DNA of 33,088 nucleotides from Candidatus Cloacimonadota bacterium (GTDB lineage Bacteria; Cloacimonadota; Cloacimonadia; Cloacimonadales; Cloacimonadaceae). Where the stretch lies: positions 1 through 33,088 of the forward strand of contig JAKQNV010000037.1 in NCBI GenBank assembly GCA_029565595.1, written 5' to 3'. Position 1 is the stretch's first letter. The number at the start of each line of letters is the position of its first letter. The translations under genes were made by a program, and so were the position numbers. The notes beneath the pieces are model-generated. The model was not told where the DNA came from, did not search any database, and saw only the letters and a list, made by a program, of their open reading frames with translations. This document shows positions 1-7,893 of this stretch, piece after piece.

Positions 1-2
1 AG

Positions 3-947
3 TTGGGCGACGATCCCAAGGCCTATCTCGTGAGCGCCTACACGCAATACGACAACCTCTATTTCCTCTCCCTTTTCCGCAATATCGACGTGGATTTCGA
101 CAATCCCTACAGCAACGCCTTTTCCGAGCACGAACGCTTCAACGACACCATCCTGGAAAAGAACGTCTACGCGCTTACCAATCCGACGCTTTCGGATATC
201 TATTTGAATTGCCCGCAAGCCCAACCGGAACGCGGAATCTATTTCGAGACCAGATACAAGTTCGACCGCTTTTTCACGATCGGACGCAGCTATCTGGACA
301 TCTGGGAACGCCTGACGGACGGGCGCCGTTCTTCACGGCTGCAGACGGAACTGGAATTCCGTCCGCTGTTCCAGCTCTCCCTGCGCCTGCGTTTCAAGGA
401 CCAGACGAACCGCTACGACGACCAGGCTGAGCGCGGAGTTTCCAAGACTGACGAATACACTGCCAGCGTCCGCACTTTCCTGTCCAACCGGGATTTCCTG
501 GAATTCGAATACCGCTATAACACGGTTCTCAGCCCGCCCTACACCTCGCTAACCAACCCGGGCGAATCCGTGGAAAACAATACTATGGCGGCAGCCCAGA
601 CCCTCATGACCGGTGATTACATCGGAGTGAACTACACGCACAACTTCAACGATAACCTGAAGCTGCAGGGTTCCTTCATTTACTGGTACGGACATGGGAT
701 CTCGCATTGGGACTGGGAGGACATGGAGATCGACTTCATGGGTGAAAAGGGCGCCAAAGCCTGGGTGGCCCTGCACACGCGCGTCTCGCAAAACATGTAC
801 CTGACCCTCAAATATAGACATAAAACCTACCAAACCAAGGAACTTTCCATCCGCCAGTACAATGTGCCCGTGGAAGGCGAGAACCTTTTCGAGCGGGTGG
901 AACACTCTGAAAACACCATCCGCCTTGACCTTGAATACCGTTACTAA
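3..947 (+). CDS. Outer-membrane beta-barrel protein, C-terminal part (5' truncated by window edge)
   Basis: The reading frame is open to the left edge and the TTG at position 3 is not a convincing start, so this is the C-terminal ~314 residues of a longer protein. It is rich in alternating hydrophobic/polar strands with many Tyr, Phe and Arg (for example LEFRPLFQLSLRLRFKD and YLTLKYRHKTYQTKEL). It ends in LDLEYRY, an aromatic-terminated last strand typical of outer-membrane barrels inserted by the BAM machinery. No enzymatic motif is visible. The next gene, another barrel-like protein, follows after 12 nt with its own GGAGG ribosome site, so the two are probably co-transcribed. The exact family is not recognised; the barrel assignment rests on strand pattern and C-terminus only. 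Confidence 0.7.
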   Translation: MGDDPKAYLVSAYTQYDNLYFLSLFRNIDVDFDNPYSNAFSEHERFNDTILEKNVYALTNPTLSDIYLNCPQAQPERGIYFETRYKFDRFFTIGRSYLDIWERLTDGRRSSRLQTELEFRPLFQLSLRLRFKDQTNRYDDQAERGVSKTDEYTASVRTFLSNRDFLEFEYRYNTVLSPPYTSLTNPGESVENNTMAAAQTLMTGDYIGVNYTHNFNDNLKLQGSFIYWYGHGISHWDWEDMEIDFMGEKGAKAWVALHTRVSQNMYLTLKYRHKTYQTKELSIRQYNVPVEGENLFERVEHSENTIRLDLEYRY

Positions 948-959
948 TGTGGAGGAAGA

Positions 960-2366
960 ATGCCCAGATATAGATCATTGATCATCATCGCACTGCTTTT
1001 AGCCGCGGCGGCCGGACTTTCAGCCTGGTCGATCACGGACACCTATTTCGGAAATAAATTCAGCGCTTTGGACGCCCGCGATTTTTCGATGGGCGGAACC
1101 GGCGCCTTCGACGACATGCGTCCCTTCGGGATCGCCGTCAATCCGGCCAACCTGACCCTCATGCATAGAAAGATCGGCCTGGCGGGAAGTCTCTTCCTCG
1201 ACCGCAACGAAGACAACCGCATGCTACCGCTCTACAATTCCTTCGATAATTACATCGACGACGCTGTCTACGCCTCCAACATCAATATCTACGACGACTA
1301 CGCCGCCGCGGGCTTCGGTTCCTATCAACTGGGAAAATTCCGCCTCGGCCTGGGAGCGTATTATCAGCCAGTGTTAAGTTTCGACGGCAATTACGGCGAA
1401 CAAATCCGCAACAACCGCAACACTGACTATGACGGCTATCCGGAAAAGGTAGCGGACAATGCGATCGCCAACGAAGGCTTGCTGCAACAGGCTTCCGGCG
1501 TTGCCAGCCTGGGCTTTCAGGCAGGCGATTACTTCGATGTGAACCTCGGCCTTGATTTCGGCATGCTTTTTGGCAAGCTGGAAAGCAGCAAAACCATCCG
1601 CTGGAGCCAATGGGCGATCGATCAGGTTGGTGATGGCGTTTTACCTAATTACACCCAATCCCAGGACATCGACCTGGAAGGCTCGCGCCTGAAAGCCGGG
1701 GCTTCCATCCGCATCGACGACCATTTCGGAATCGCCGGAACCTTCACCAACAAAGCCACTCTGGACCGTACCGGAGAGGCGACAATCCTGCAGGACGCCT
1801 GGTTGAACCACGCCGCGATCGATACGACAGCTACTGTTTCCGAAGACTACATCCTGCCCCTGGAAATCCGCCTGGGCTTGAACTACCAGCCCCGCAACAT
1901 CATGCGCACCTGGTTCAACATCGAAGGCGAATATGTGAAATATAGCGACGTCGATGAGAAGTACGCGGACGTGTTCAATATTTACGCCGGCGTGGAACAT
2001 CATGTCAAAAACCGCCTGCCCCTGCGCCTGGGCTTCCAGGCCGTTTCCACCTATCTGCGCGTGGTGGAGGACGACGGCGCGGTCATCGCCAAAAAGATCA
2101 TCACGCCCACGATCACGGCCGGCAGCAGCATCCATCTGACGAACAATCTCTTTCTGGACCTGGGTTTTGGCTATTCCTGGCGCGAATACGAAGCCCTCGA
2201 TCTCTTCGGCGACGCCTATTACAATGACAAACTATACACCGGCGACAGCACTTACGCGCTATGGCCAAATTCGCACATCAACCTGACAAACCGCGGCTGG
2301 GAAAATCCCGACAAGGTGCGGGAAAGCAACGTCAGCCTCAGCACCAGCCTGAGTTTCACCTGGTAA
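960..2366 (+). CDS. Outer-membrane beta-barrel protein, PorV/FadL-like (conserved hypothetical)
   Basis: A 468-aa protein with a clear signal peptide (MPRYRSLIIIALLLAAAAGLSAWS). Near the mature N-terminus it has SALDARDFSMGGTGAF followed by VNPANL. This Gly-rich 'MGGTGAF..NPA' signature is seen in PorV/FadL/UPF0164-type barrels of FCB bacteria. The remainder is strand-rich and ends in LSFTW, again an aromatic terminal residue. The start is supported by GGAGGAAGA directly upstream of the ATG. It sits between another barrel fragment and a periplasmic 5'-nucleotidase, starting 12 nt after one and ending 4 nt before the other, so an envelope-associated operon is likely. A transport or type IX-secretion-shuttle role is possible by family resemblance but not shown; the substrate is unknown. 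Confidence 0.72.
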   Translation: MPRYRSLIIIALLLAAAAGLSAWSITDTYFGNKFSALDARDFSMGGTGAFDDMRPFGIAVNPANLTLMHRKIGLAGSLFLDRNEDNRMLPLYNSFDNYIDDAVYASNINIYDDYAAAGFGSYQLGKFRLGLGAYYQPVLSFDGNYGEQIRNNRNTDYDGYPEKVADNAIANEGLLQQASGVASLGFQAGDYFDVNLGLDFGMLFGKLESSKTIRWSQWAIDQVGDGVLPNYTQSQDIDLEGSRLKAGASIRIDDHFGIAGTFTNKATLDRTGEATILQDAWLNHAAIDTTATVSEDYILPLEIRLGLNYQPRNIMRTWFNIEGEYVKYSDVDEKYADVFNIYAGVEHHVKNRLPLRLGFQAVSTYLRVVEDDGAVIAKKIITPTITAGSSIHLTNNLFLDLGFGYSWREYEALDLFGDAYYNDKLYTGDSTYALWPNSHINLTNRGWENPDKVRESNVSLSTSLSFTW

Positions 2367-2370
2367 GATT

Positions 2371-4029
2371 ATGAAAAAGTTAGCTTTCATCGCGGCGCTC
2401 AGCCTGCTTTTCCTGGCTGGCTTGACCGCAGAGGACCTGCGCCTGGACATCATGTTTTCCAACGACGTCCATGGCGGCATCGACCGCTCGCAGGCCACGT
2501 TCATGAATCCGGATTTTCCGCCCCAACTGGGCGGAGGAGCTACCGCGGCCACGCTAATCAAATACGTGCGTTCGTTGAGCGGTCCGACCCGTGAATCCAT
2601 GCTTTTGGACGCCGGGGACTTTTTCCAGGGCCGTCCCGTGGGAACCGTCACCAAAGGCCGCGCCGTGATTGAATACATGAACACCATCGGCTACGACGCC
2701 ATGACCATCGGCAACCACGAATTCGACATCAAAACGGAGGATCTGGTTAAAACGCTGGAACTGGCCAACTTCCCGATCCTGTCCTGCAACATCATCGACA
2801 AACGCACCGGCGAATTGCCCTGGTTCGTGGTGCCTTATCGCATGTTCAACCGCCTCGGCGTGCGGATCGGCATCATCGGATTCACCACCACGGACACGGA
2901 AAAGATGAGCTTTCCGGAGAACATCAAAAACATCGATTTCACCGACGAAAAGGTGGCTGTCTCCAAGTACGTGGACATCGTGCGCAACCAGGAAAAGGCC
3001 GATATCGTGATCGTCCTTGGCCATGCCGGCCTGCCTTACGACATCGAACCGACTTACCTCACCCGCTACGACAAGGAAGGGAATCCGCTTTCCCAGGAGC
3101 GTTACGCTTCCTGGGGCTACGACGCGCAAGAGATCGCGCGCGAGGTGCCCGGCATCGATCTTTTCATCGGCGGCCACATGCACCGCGGAGTCGCCAAGCC
3201 GTGGATCGATCCCTACACCCATACCATGGTCATCCAGGGCTACGCTTACGGCTCAAACCTGGGCTGGATCACGCTGAAGATCGATCCGGAAACCAAAACT
3301 GTTAGTGGCTACGAAACCCCGGCCCTGCGCGAAGGCAGCATGATCACCCTCTTTGAGGACGAATTCATCCCCGACGAACAAATATCCGACACCATCGAAG
3401 CTCAGGTCGCAATTGCCGAAAAAGGCATGGACGAGATCATCGGAAGCGCGGGAGTCTATCTTTCCCGCACCAATGTGGACGCCCAAAGCCTGATGGGAAA
3501 TACGATCACGGATGCCATGCGCAACGAGGTCAAGGCCGATTTCGCCTTTCTGAACCTGGGTGGCGTGCGTGCCGACATCAAGAGCGGCCCCGTCACCTAC
3601 CGCGACATTTTCGCGGTCATGCCGTTCGACAACATGGTCGTAAGTTTCAAATGCACCGGAGAATTCCTGCGCCGCATCATCGAAACCCGCGTGGAAGGCT
3701 CGCGCCACGGCTTGGTGGTCTCCGGATCCAATGTCGTCTATTCGAAAAAACGCCCCAATTACGACCGGGTGACCTCGCTCAAGATTGGTGGCCAGCCTTG
3801 GGATCCCAAGAAGATTTACACCTGCACCACCACGGATTTTCTGATGCAGGGCAACGCCGGGCTTACGCTGTTGACGCAGGTTCCGGAAAAGGACATCACC
3901 TACCATCAGATCAATCTGCGCGACGCGATCGTCCATTATTTCCAGCAGCACAGTCCGATCAAAACCAAGATTGACGACCGCTGGAAGCGCGACGACAACG
4001 CGAAACCAACCCAGGAGATGCTGCCATGA
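2371..4029 (+). CDS. Secreted 5'-nucleotidase / UshA-family metallophosphoesterase
   Basis: A 552-aa two-domain protein after a signal peptide (MKKLAFIAALSLLFLAGLTAED). The N-terminal metallophosphatase domain shows the expected metal ligands in order: FSNDVHG (about residue 28), DAGDFFQG (about 81), GNHEFD (about 112), VLGHAG (about 215) and GGHMHRG (about 267). The C-terminal 5'-nucleotidase domain (about 350-530) has the substrate-binding region NLGGVRADIKSGPVTYRD and the FLMQGNAGL stretch. The length matches the UshA/YfkN/SoxB-like family (~550 aa). It probably dephosphorylates nucleotides or related phosphoesters in the periplasm; the exact substrate cannot be read from sequence. It starts 4 nt after the preceding barrel gene and overlaps the flavodoxin start by ATGA, implying translational coupling. 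Confidence 0.9.
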   Translation: MKKLAFIAALSLLFLAGLTAEDLRLDIMFSNDVHGGIDRSQATFMNPDFPPQLGGGATAATLIKYVRSLSGPTRESMLLDAGDFFQGRPVGTVTKGRAVIEYMNTIGYDAMTIGNHEFDIKTEDLVKTLELANFPILSCNIIDKRTGELPWFVVPYRMFNRLGVRIGIIGFTTTDTEKMSFPENIKNIDFTDEKVAVSKYVDIVRNQEKADIVIVLGHAGLPYDIEPTYLTRYDKEGNPLSQERYASWGYDAQEIAREVPGIDLFIGGHMHRGVAKPWIDPYTHTMVIQGYAYGSNLGWITLKIDPETKTVSGYETPALREGSMITLFEDEFIPDEQISDTIEAQVAIAEKGMDEIIGSAGVYLSRTNVDAQSLMGNTITDAMRNEVKADFAFLNLGGVRADIKSGPVTYRDIFAVMPFDNMVVSFKCTGEFLRRIIETRVEGSRHGLVVSGSNVVYSKKRPNYDRVTSLKIGGQPWDPKKIYTCTTTDFLMQGNAGLTLLTQVPEKDITYHQINLRDAIVHYFQQHSPIKTKIDDRWKRDDNAKPTQEMLP

Positions 4030-4511
4030 ACGTTGCTATAGTCGTTTTCTCCGAAACGGGAAAAACACTGAAATTGGCCGAACTGGCCAGGGAAAAGCTG
4101 CTCGCGGACGGACACAGCGTCCAGCTGACCAGGCTGCAGACCGATCCCGTGTTTGACTCCAAACACAACCTGCCCGAGGATCAGATCAAATTTACCAATC
4201 TGCCGGATCTCGATTCGGCCAGTGTACTAATTTTTGGAACGCCGGTTTGGGCCTTTCGCCCCTGCGCCGCCGGCAGAAAGGCCCTGCGCGATCTGGGACC
4301 GCAACTCAAGGGCAAATCCGTGCTGCCTTTTATCACGCACGGTTTTCCCTGGGCCTGGCTGACGGGGACCTCGTCGGCGAACGCCCTGCGCCGTCTGGCT
4401 GCCGATTTTGGCGCCAAGGCTCTGGCCGGAGTGGTGCTGTCCGGTTCCATGAAAAAAGGGGAAGAACGCTACCAGGCAGCTGCGGAAAAGATCCGCAATC
4501 TGCTGAAATAG
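4026..4511 (+). CDS. Flavodoxin-fold protein
   Basis: A 161-aa cytosolic protein beginning MNVAIVVFSETGKTLKLAE, a flavodoxin-type first strand and FMN phosphate-binding loop (S-E-T-G-K-T). A second strand runs SASVLIFGTPVWAFRPCAAGRKAL, where the conserved 'GTPVWA' loop contacts the isoalloxazine ring. This is followed by GKSVLPFITHGFPWAWLTG. The size and motif order match short NAD(P)H-dependent reductase/flavodoxin-family proteins. The ATG overlaps the nucleotidase stop (ATGA), so it is co-translated with the upstream gene, although a functional link to a periplasmic nucleotidase is not obvious. An electron-carrier or flavin reductase role is inferred; the partner is unknown. Confidence 0.85.
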   Translation: MNVAIVVFSETGKTLKLAELAREKLLADGHSVQLTRLQTDPVFDSKHNLPEDQIKFTNLPDLDSASVLIFGTPVWAFRPCAAGRKALRDLGPQLKGKSVLPFITHGFPWAWLTGTSSANALRRLAADFGAKALAGVVLSGSMKKGEERYQAAAEKIRNLLK

Positions 4512-4573
4512 CTGCTTTTCCCGATGCGGGTTATGGGAAGCGAATCCCCACCTGTAACCGGTAGCAGGATTTT
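4512..4573. other. Structured intergenic segment between convergent genes; possible terminator with cobalamin-riboswitch-like motifs
   Basis: Immediately after the flavodoxin stop the + strand reads a small CCCG-atg-CGGG hairpin, then TTATGGGAAGCGAATCC, then ACCTGTAACCGG. CTGCT at 4511-4515 can pair with AGCAG at 4563-4567, just ahead of GATTTTT, which would make a long-stem terminator. The word order GGGAA..GAATCC..CTGTAACCGG also recalls the core of cobalamin riboswitches, but the P4/P5 arms and the 3' B12 box are missing and no + strand gene follows. I treat it as a structured 3' end or a decayed element. Confidence 0.3.
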
Positions 4574-5146
4574 TCAGAGGCTCCAGTAAAACCGGAAGTT
4601 GGCAAACAGGTCATGTAGGGGTTCTTTGCCCAAACTGTGGCGCAGCAGGACGATCTGCCGCGCGAGGGCGTTGCTTTCCTTTGGGGACTGGCAGTGCGCC
4701 ACCAAATAGGGGATGTTCACGCTTTCCGCAATTCTGCCCAGAACCATTGCCGCGCAAAGCTGATAGGAATTCAAGCCCGAAATCCAGGCCCGGCCTTCAT
4801 CCACCCGCGTTCGAACATCACCGAAGACTTCGTTCCAGCGCTGGGCGTGGAGCTTGGGAATATCCGTTTCTCGCAGGGTCCAGTCGTTGAGTGGGTCGAA
4901 GCCTAAAATCAAGACCTTTTCGGTGCGGGAGCGGGTGTATTTGAGGACGAAATCCTGCATGGGATAGTGATACAGGGCGATGGAATAGCGGTTGTCGGGA
5001 TCCGCGCCGTGGGTTTCTAGGTGGCGGGCCAACTTTTCCGCTAAAGCCTTGTGTTCGGTACGGACGGTGTTTCCGGCCGGGGTAAAGACCGGCGCGCCGT
5101 CGGAGAGGATGTGGAAAACGCCTTCCTCTTGAAGTACCTGATACAT
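4574..5146 (-). CDS. Hypothetical protein (weak ATP12-like N-terminal pattern)
   Basis: A soluble 190-aa protein. The ORF-track start at 5224 is not favoured: the ATG at 5146 is preceded by GGAGGT at 5-6 nt spacing, and the longer N-terminus overlaps the small ORF upstream in another frame. The N-terminal stretch FHILSDGAPVFTPAGNTVRTEHKALAEKLARHLETHG loosely resembles the 'DGrplkTPaGn..lpt.aLAe.ia.eW' opening of ATP12 F1-ATPase assembly chaperones. The middle (DPLNDWTLRETDIPKLHAQRW) and the end (NIPYLVAHCQSPKESNALARQI) do not let me confirm that. No signal peptide or membrane segment is visible. It is convergent with the flavodoxin and probably in an operon with the 53-aa ORF 20 nt upstream. 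Function unknown. Confidence 0.65.
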   Translation of the reverse strand: MYQVLQEEGVFHILSDGAPVFTPAGNTVRTEHKALAEKLARHLETHGADPDNRYSIALYHYPMQDFVLKYTRSRTEKVLILGFDPLNDWTLRETDIPKLHAQRWNEVFGDVRTRVDEGRAWISGLNSYQLCAAMVLGRIAESVNIPYLVAHCQSPKESNALARQIVLLRHSLGKEPLHDLFANFRFYWSL

Positions 5147-5166
5147 GTCATACCTCCAGATCGATG

Positions 5167-5328
5167 TTACATTGATTGTTCCAAAATAGCCATATCGCCC
5201 GTTCTGCCGGGGATCCGGACCCATTTCCGGACAGATCGCTCCCGCGGAAAACGGGCATAATTACACACAGACGCTATGCCGGCGCGGTTTGATTTTGCAG
5301 GATCGAAAAATCCCGGACGCCCGTACAT
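5167..5328 (-). CDS. Small protein of 53 aa (not in ORF track), first gene of a two-gene minus-strand operon
   Basis: Reading the minus strand, AAAGGAGG lies 7 nt before an ATG that opens a 53-codon frame (begins MYGRPGFFDPAKSNRAG, ends ILEQSM) and stops with TAA. The next ribosome site (GGAGGT) and the ATG of the 190-aa gene follow within ~20 nt. A TTGACA -35-like hexamer lies about 80 nt upstream. The peptide is Arg-rich and basic in the middle (RFPRERSVRKWVR), has no membrane segment and matches no family I recognise. The evidence is the near-ideal Shine-Dalgarno sequence, spacing and operon position. It could instead be a leader peptide or an untranslated 5' region. Confidence 0.5.
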   Translation of the reverse strand: MYGRPGFFDPAKSNRAGIASVCNYARFPRERSVRKWVRIPGRTGDMAILEQSM

Positions 5329-5381
5329 AGATCAACCTCCTTTCACAATCACTATGTCTTGCGTAGCCTTCCAACAATCGC

Positions 5382-5410
5382 ATCCCAATACATCCCACAT
5401 TTTTTGTCAA
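5382..5410 (-). promoter_or_regulatory. Putative promoter for the minus-strand small ORF / 190-aa gene
   Basis: The minus strand reads CTTGACA with the hexamer at 5410-5405, then 17 nt, then TGGGAT (a weak -10) at 5387-5382. It shares the context TTTTACTTGACAAAA with the putative gatE promoter. The -35 is convincing and the -10 is poor. Confidence 0.4.
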
Positions 5411-5515
5411 GTAAAATTCACTCTTTTTTCTGCAATTCTACCCTCGGCTCCCAGACGGTTTGCCTAATGCTGAGGCGTCCCACCTGGCGATTGCAGCGAG
5501 AAAGGGAGGAAGTGG

Positions 5516-5544
5516 TTGACAGCTTGAGCCAGGCCGGAAATTGA
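5516..5544 (+). promoter_or_regulatory. Putative promoter for the RibD_C-family gene
   Basis: TTGACA at 5516-5521 lies ~55 nt upstream of the ATG at 5575. At 17-nt spacing the -10 would be AATTGA, which is weak. AGAGAGG precedes the start codon by about 6 nt. The rest of the 5329-5515 divergent spacer shows no further gene. Confidence 0.35.
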
Positions 5545-5574
5545 GAATTAAGGATACATACAAGAGAGGATCTC

Positions 5575-6339
5575 ATGAACAGACCGCAAGTCGTGCTTTA
5601 TGTCGGTGCGTCAGTCGATGGCAGGATCACCCTGGGCTCAAACTCAACCATGTTTGACTCTTTCAAGCAGCCGGAGCTTTATGACATGCTCTGCACGCGG
5701 GAAGAATGGGAAAGTTTCACCAAGGCGGTCTGCGATATCCATAAACCGGACATGTTTTTGGAGGGGAGTAACATGCTGGTGGCGGAAAATCAAGAATTGG
5801 CCGAGCTTCCCGAATTTCATGGAGATCTTGGATCTCTTTATCAGGATTTTTTGCCGGAGGATATTGTCAACCATCCCGGCAGGAAGACATGGACATCGGT
5901 GGTCGATGGCAGGGGGAGGTTCAGAAACGGCTATACGGCTGATTGCGACGATCCGGAAACCTATATGATCCATTTGACCACAGAGACTGCGCCGCCGGAG
6001 TATCTGGCCTTTTTGCGCGCACGCAATATACCTTACCTGATCGAGGGGCAAAAGTGGGTAGATCTGCCGAAAATGCTGGAAAAAGTGAAAACAAAGCTGA
6101 ATGTAAACACGATTGCCACCAGTTCCGGCGGGCGTCTGAGTGGCGCATTGATCAGATATTCGCAGCTTGATGAGATCAATATCCTGCTGAGTCCGATCGT
6201 GATCGGCGGCTATACGGTCCCCACTCTGTTTGCGTCTCCGGAGCCGAAATGGCCGGAGATCGAACCCAATAAACTCCAGTTAATGGAAGTTAAGAACTTC
6301 CCGAAGGACAAGCTCTGGCTGAGATATAAGACTGTTTAA
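5575..6339 (+). CDS. RibD C-terminal domain / dihydrofolate-reductase-fold reductase
   Basis: A 254-aa stand-alone RibD_C-type protein. The N-terminal VVLYVGASVDGRITLGSNS is the typical first strand with the 'S.DG.i' signature. Near the C-terminus, IATSSGGRLSGALIRYSQLDEINILLSPIVIGG is the diagnostic nucleotide-binding and last-strand block of the deaminase-reductase family. There is no deaminase domain, so this is not a full bifunctional RibD. Family members reduce the ribosyl side chain in riboflavin or methanopterin-like pathways, or act on unknown pyrimidine or pterin substrates using NADPH; the substrate here is unknown. It appears monocistronic: its own TTGACA upstream and a hairpin overlapping its stop. 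Base composition is slightly more AT-rich than the tyrS region. Confidence 0.85.
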   Translation: MNRPQVVLYVGASVDGRITLGSNSTMFDSFKQPELYDMLCTREEWESFTKAVCDIHKPDMFLEGSNMLVAENQELAELPEFHGDLGSLYQDFLPEDIVNHPGRKTWTSVVDGRGRFRNGYTADCDDPETYMIHLTTETAPPEYLAFLRARNIPYLIEGQKWVDLPKMLEKVKTKLNVNTIATSSGGRLSGALIRYSQLDEINILLSPIVIGGYTVPTLFASPEPKWPEIEPNKLQLMEVKNFPKDKLWLRYKTV

Positions 6340-6355
6340 ACTCCTTTCGGAGTTT
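6338..6355 (+). terminator. Hairpin at the end of the RibD_C gene
   Basis: AAACTCC-tttc-GGAGTTT is a perfect 7-bp stem with a 4-nt loop that includes the last bases of the stop codon. The following GTTATATT is a poor U-tract, so it is at best a weak intrinsic terminator. Confidence 0.45.
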
Positions 6356-6458
6356 GTTATATTCCTTACTGGCTAAGGGTTTATCCCCATTTGCCCGCGT
6401 TATGGAATCTTGGATCCCGGAGTGACATTTTTCCCATTTTTTCGCCATCCTCCCGCCT

Positions 6459-6529
6459 ATCAATACGGGATCAATACGGGATCAATACGGATGAAACCCG
6501 TATTGATCCCGTATTGATCCCGTATTGAT
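6459..6529. repeat. 32-bp perfect hairpin built of three 11-nt units facing three inverted units (copy 1)
   Basis: The left arm is ATCAATACGGG repeated in tandem (two full units plus 10 nt, 32 nt in all). The loop is ATGAAAC. The right arm is the exact reverse complement, giving a perfect 32-bp stem. It lies in the 350-nt spacer between the RibD_C gene and tyrS, after a pyrimidine-rich stretch (TCCTCCCGCC). A near-identical copy occurs at 26716-26786 and a diverged one at 15742-15817. There is no U-tract on either side, so it is not an ordinary terminator. Confidence 0.95.
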
Positions 6530-6619
6530 CGCCAGGAAGGTCAAAGAAAAGAGAAAATGTTTTATAGGTTGGGCAGCCGTGGGAAGCAAGGGCCGGGGCT
6601 GGCCCGATATCGGAAAGGC

Positions 6620-6649
6620 TTGACAAATAGCACCTCGCATTTTTGTGGT
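6620..6649 (+). promoter_or_regulatory. Putative tyrS promoter
   Basis: CTTGACA (hexamer 6620-6625), 17-18 nt, then a weak -10 around TTGTGGT (6643-6649). It lies 64 nt upstream of the preferred tyrS start. The same CTTGACA precedes the 16064 gene, the tRNA-Arg gene and gatE. Confidence 0.4.
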
Positions 6650-6688
6650 CAAAAACAATGTAATTATTACAAAGATAATAGGATGCAA

Positions 6689-7891
6689 ATGCGTTTCGAG
6701 AGCGAATTGAAAGTGATCCGCCGCGCCGTGGACGAGATCATCCCGCTGGAAGACATGGTCGCCAAACTGGAAAAAAGTGCCCAAACCGGAACTCCGCTCC
6801 GGATCAAATTCGGGATCGATCCGACGGGTTACGACGTGCATATCGGGCATCTGGTCCCGATCCGCAAAATGCGCGATTTCCAGGATCTGGGACACACCGG
6901 CGTGATCATCATCGGCGATTTCACCGCCCAGATCGGCGATCCCACCGGACGCGACGAATCCCGCCCGCCGCTGACCCACGAAGAGATCCTCGCCAACAGC
7001 GAAAAATACATGGACCAGCTGTACACCGTCCTCAAACCCGAACAGACCGAAGTCCGCTATCAGAGCGAATGGTTTGGCGCGATGGGTATGGCCGATGTTT
7101 TAAAACTGATGGGCAAATTCACTTTGGCGCAATTTATGGCGCACGACACCTTCCGGACCAGATTTGAACAGGGTTTGGCGCTCGGGATGCACGAGATCAT
7201 GTATCCCATCCTGCAAGGCTACGATTCCGTGGCGATCCGCAGCGACGTCGAATTGGGCGCCACCGAACAAAAATTCAACATCCTCTGCGGTCGCGACATG
7301 CAGCGCCATTTTGGCCAGGAACAGCAGGTGGCGGTTCTTTCCCCGATCCTGACCGGCACGGACGGTGTCAGCAAAATGAGCAAATCGCTGAATAACTACA
7401 TCGCCGTTTTTGATCCGCCCACCGAGAAATTCGGCAAGGTGATGTCCATTCCGGACGAGCTGATCCTCAATTATTTCAAATACGCCGCGGACGCCGACGA
7501 AGACCTTTTGAACGAGGTGAAAAGCGAGTTGGCGAAGGGCACCAATCCCATGCTGCTCAAAAAACGCCTGGCGCGCGAGATCGTCGGTTTCTACCATGGC
7601 GAAACAGCTGCCAATGAAGCCCAATCCGCCTTCGAACAGATTTTTTCCAAACGCGAGTTGCCGGAAGATATGCCGGAGTTTGCGGTCTCCGGGGAAAAGA
7701 TCCGGATCAGCAAACTGCTCCTTGACAGCGGCCTCTGCGCTTCCGGGGGCGAAGCCAAACGCCTGATCCAGGGCGGCGGCGTGACCCTCGACGGCGAAAA
7801 AGTGGCTTCGCCGGAAACCGAGGTCGAAATAGCTGACGGGCAGGTGCTGCGCGCCGGCAAACGTAAGTTCCTCCGGCTGAGGAAAATGTAA
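6689..7891 (+). CDS. tyrS: Tyrosyl-tRNA synthetase
   Basis: A class I aminoacyl-tRNA synthetase of about 400 aa that charges tRNA-Tyr in the cytosol. IKFGIDPTGYDVHIGHLVPIRKMRDFQDLGH is the Rossmann start with the HIGH-type motif. LTGTDGVSKMSKSLNN contains the KMSKS loop. The C-terminal ISKLLLDSGLCASGGEAKRLIQGGGVTLDG is an S4 RNA-binding domain (about residues 330-400). The ORF-track start at 6557 lies upstream of the putative promoter and gives an unrelated N-terminus. I prefer ATG 6689 because AGGA lies 5 nt upstream; ATG 6683 two codons earlier is possible. The M50 protease gene follows after 2 nt, so both are probably one transcript. Confidence 0.96.
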   Translation: MRFESELKVIRRAVDEIIPLEDMVAKLEKSAQTGTPLRIKFGIDPTGYDVHIGHLVPIRKMRDFQDLGHTGVIIIGDFTAQIGDPTGRDESRPPLTHEEILANSEKYMDQLYTVLKPEQTEVRYQSEWFGAMGMADVLKLMGKFTLAQFMAHDTFRTRFEQGLALGMHEIMYPILQGYDSVAIRSDVELGATEQKFNILCGRDMQRHFGQEQQVAVLSPILTGTDGVSKMSKSLNNYIAVFDPPTEKFGKVMSIPDELILNYFKYAADADEDLLNEVKSELAKGTNPMLLKKRLAREIVGFYHGETAANEAQSAFEQIFSKRELPEDMPEFAVSGEKIRISKLLLDSGLCASGGEAKRLIQGGGVTLDGEKVASPETEVEIADGQVLRAGKRKFLRLRKM

Positions 7892-7893
7892 TC

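Noticed and set aside
4574-5146. Assigning the 190-aa protein firmly as an ATP12 chaperone
   Set aside because: Only the first ~40 residues resemble the family; the conserved central Trp/Asp block is not convincing, and no ATP synthase genes are nearby.
6459-6529. Possible CRISPR-like array
   Set aside because: The 11-nt tandem units have no spacers and form one perfect hairpin; no cas genes are in the window.
6557-6688. N-terminal extension of tyrS
   Set aside because: It lies upstream of and across the putative promoter; the sequence is unlike TyrRS, and a better start with AGGA exists at 6689.
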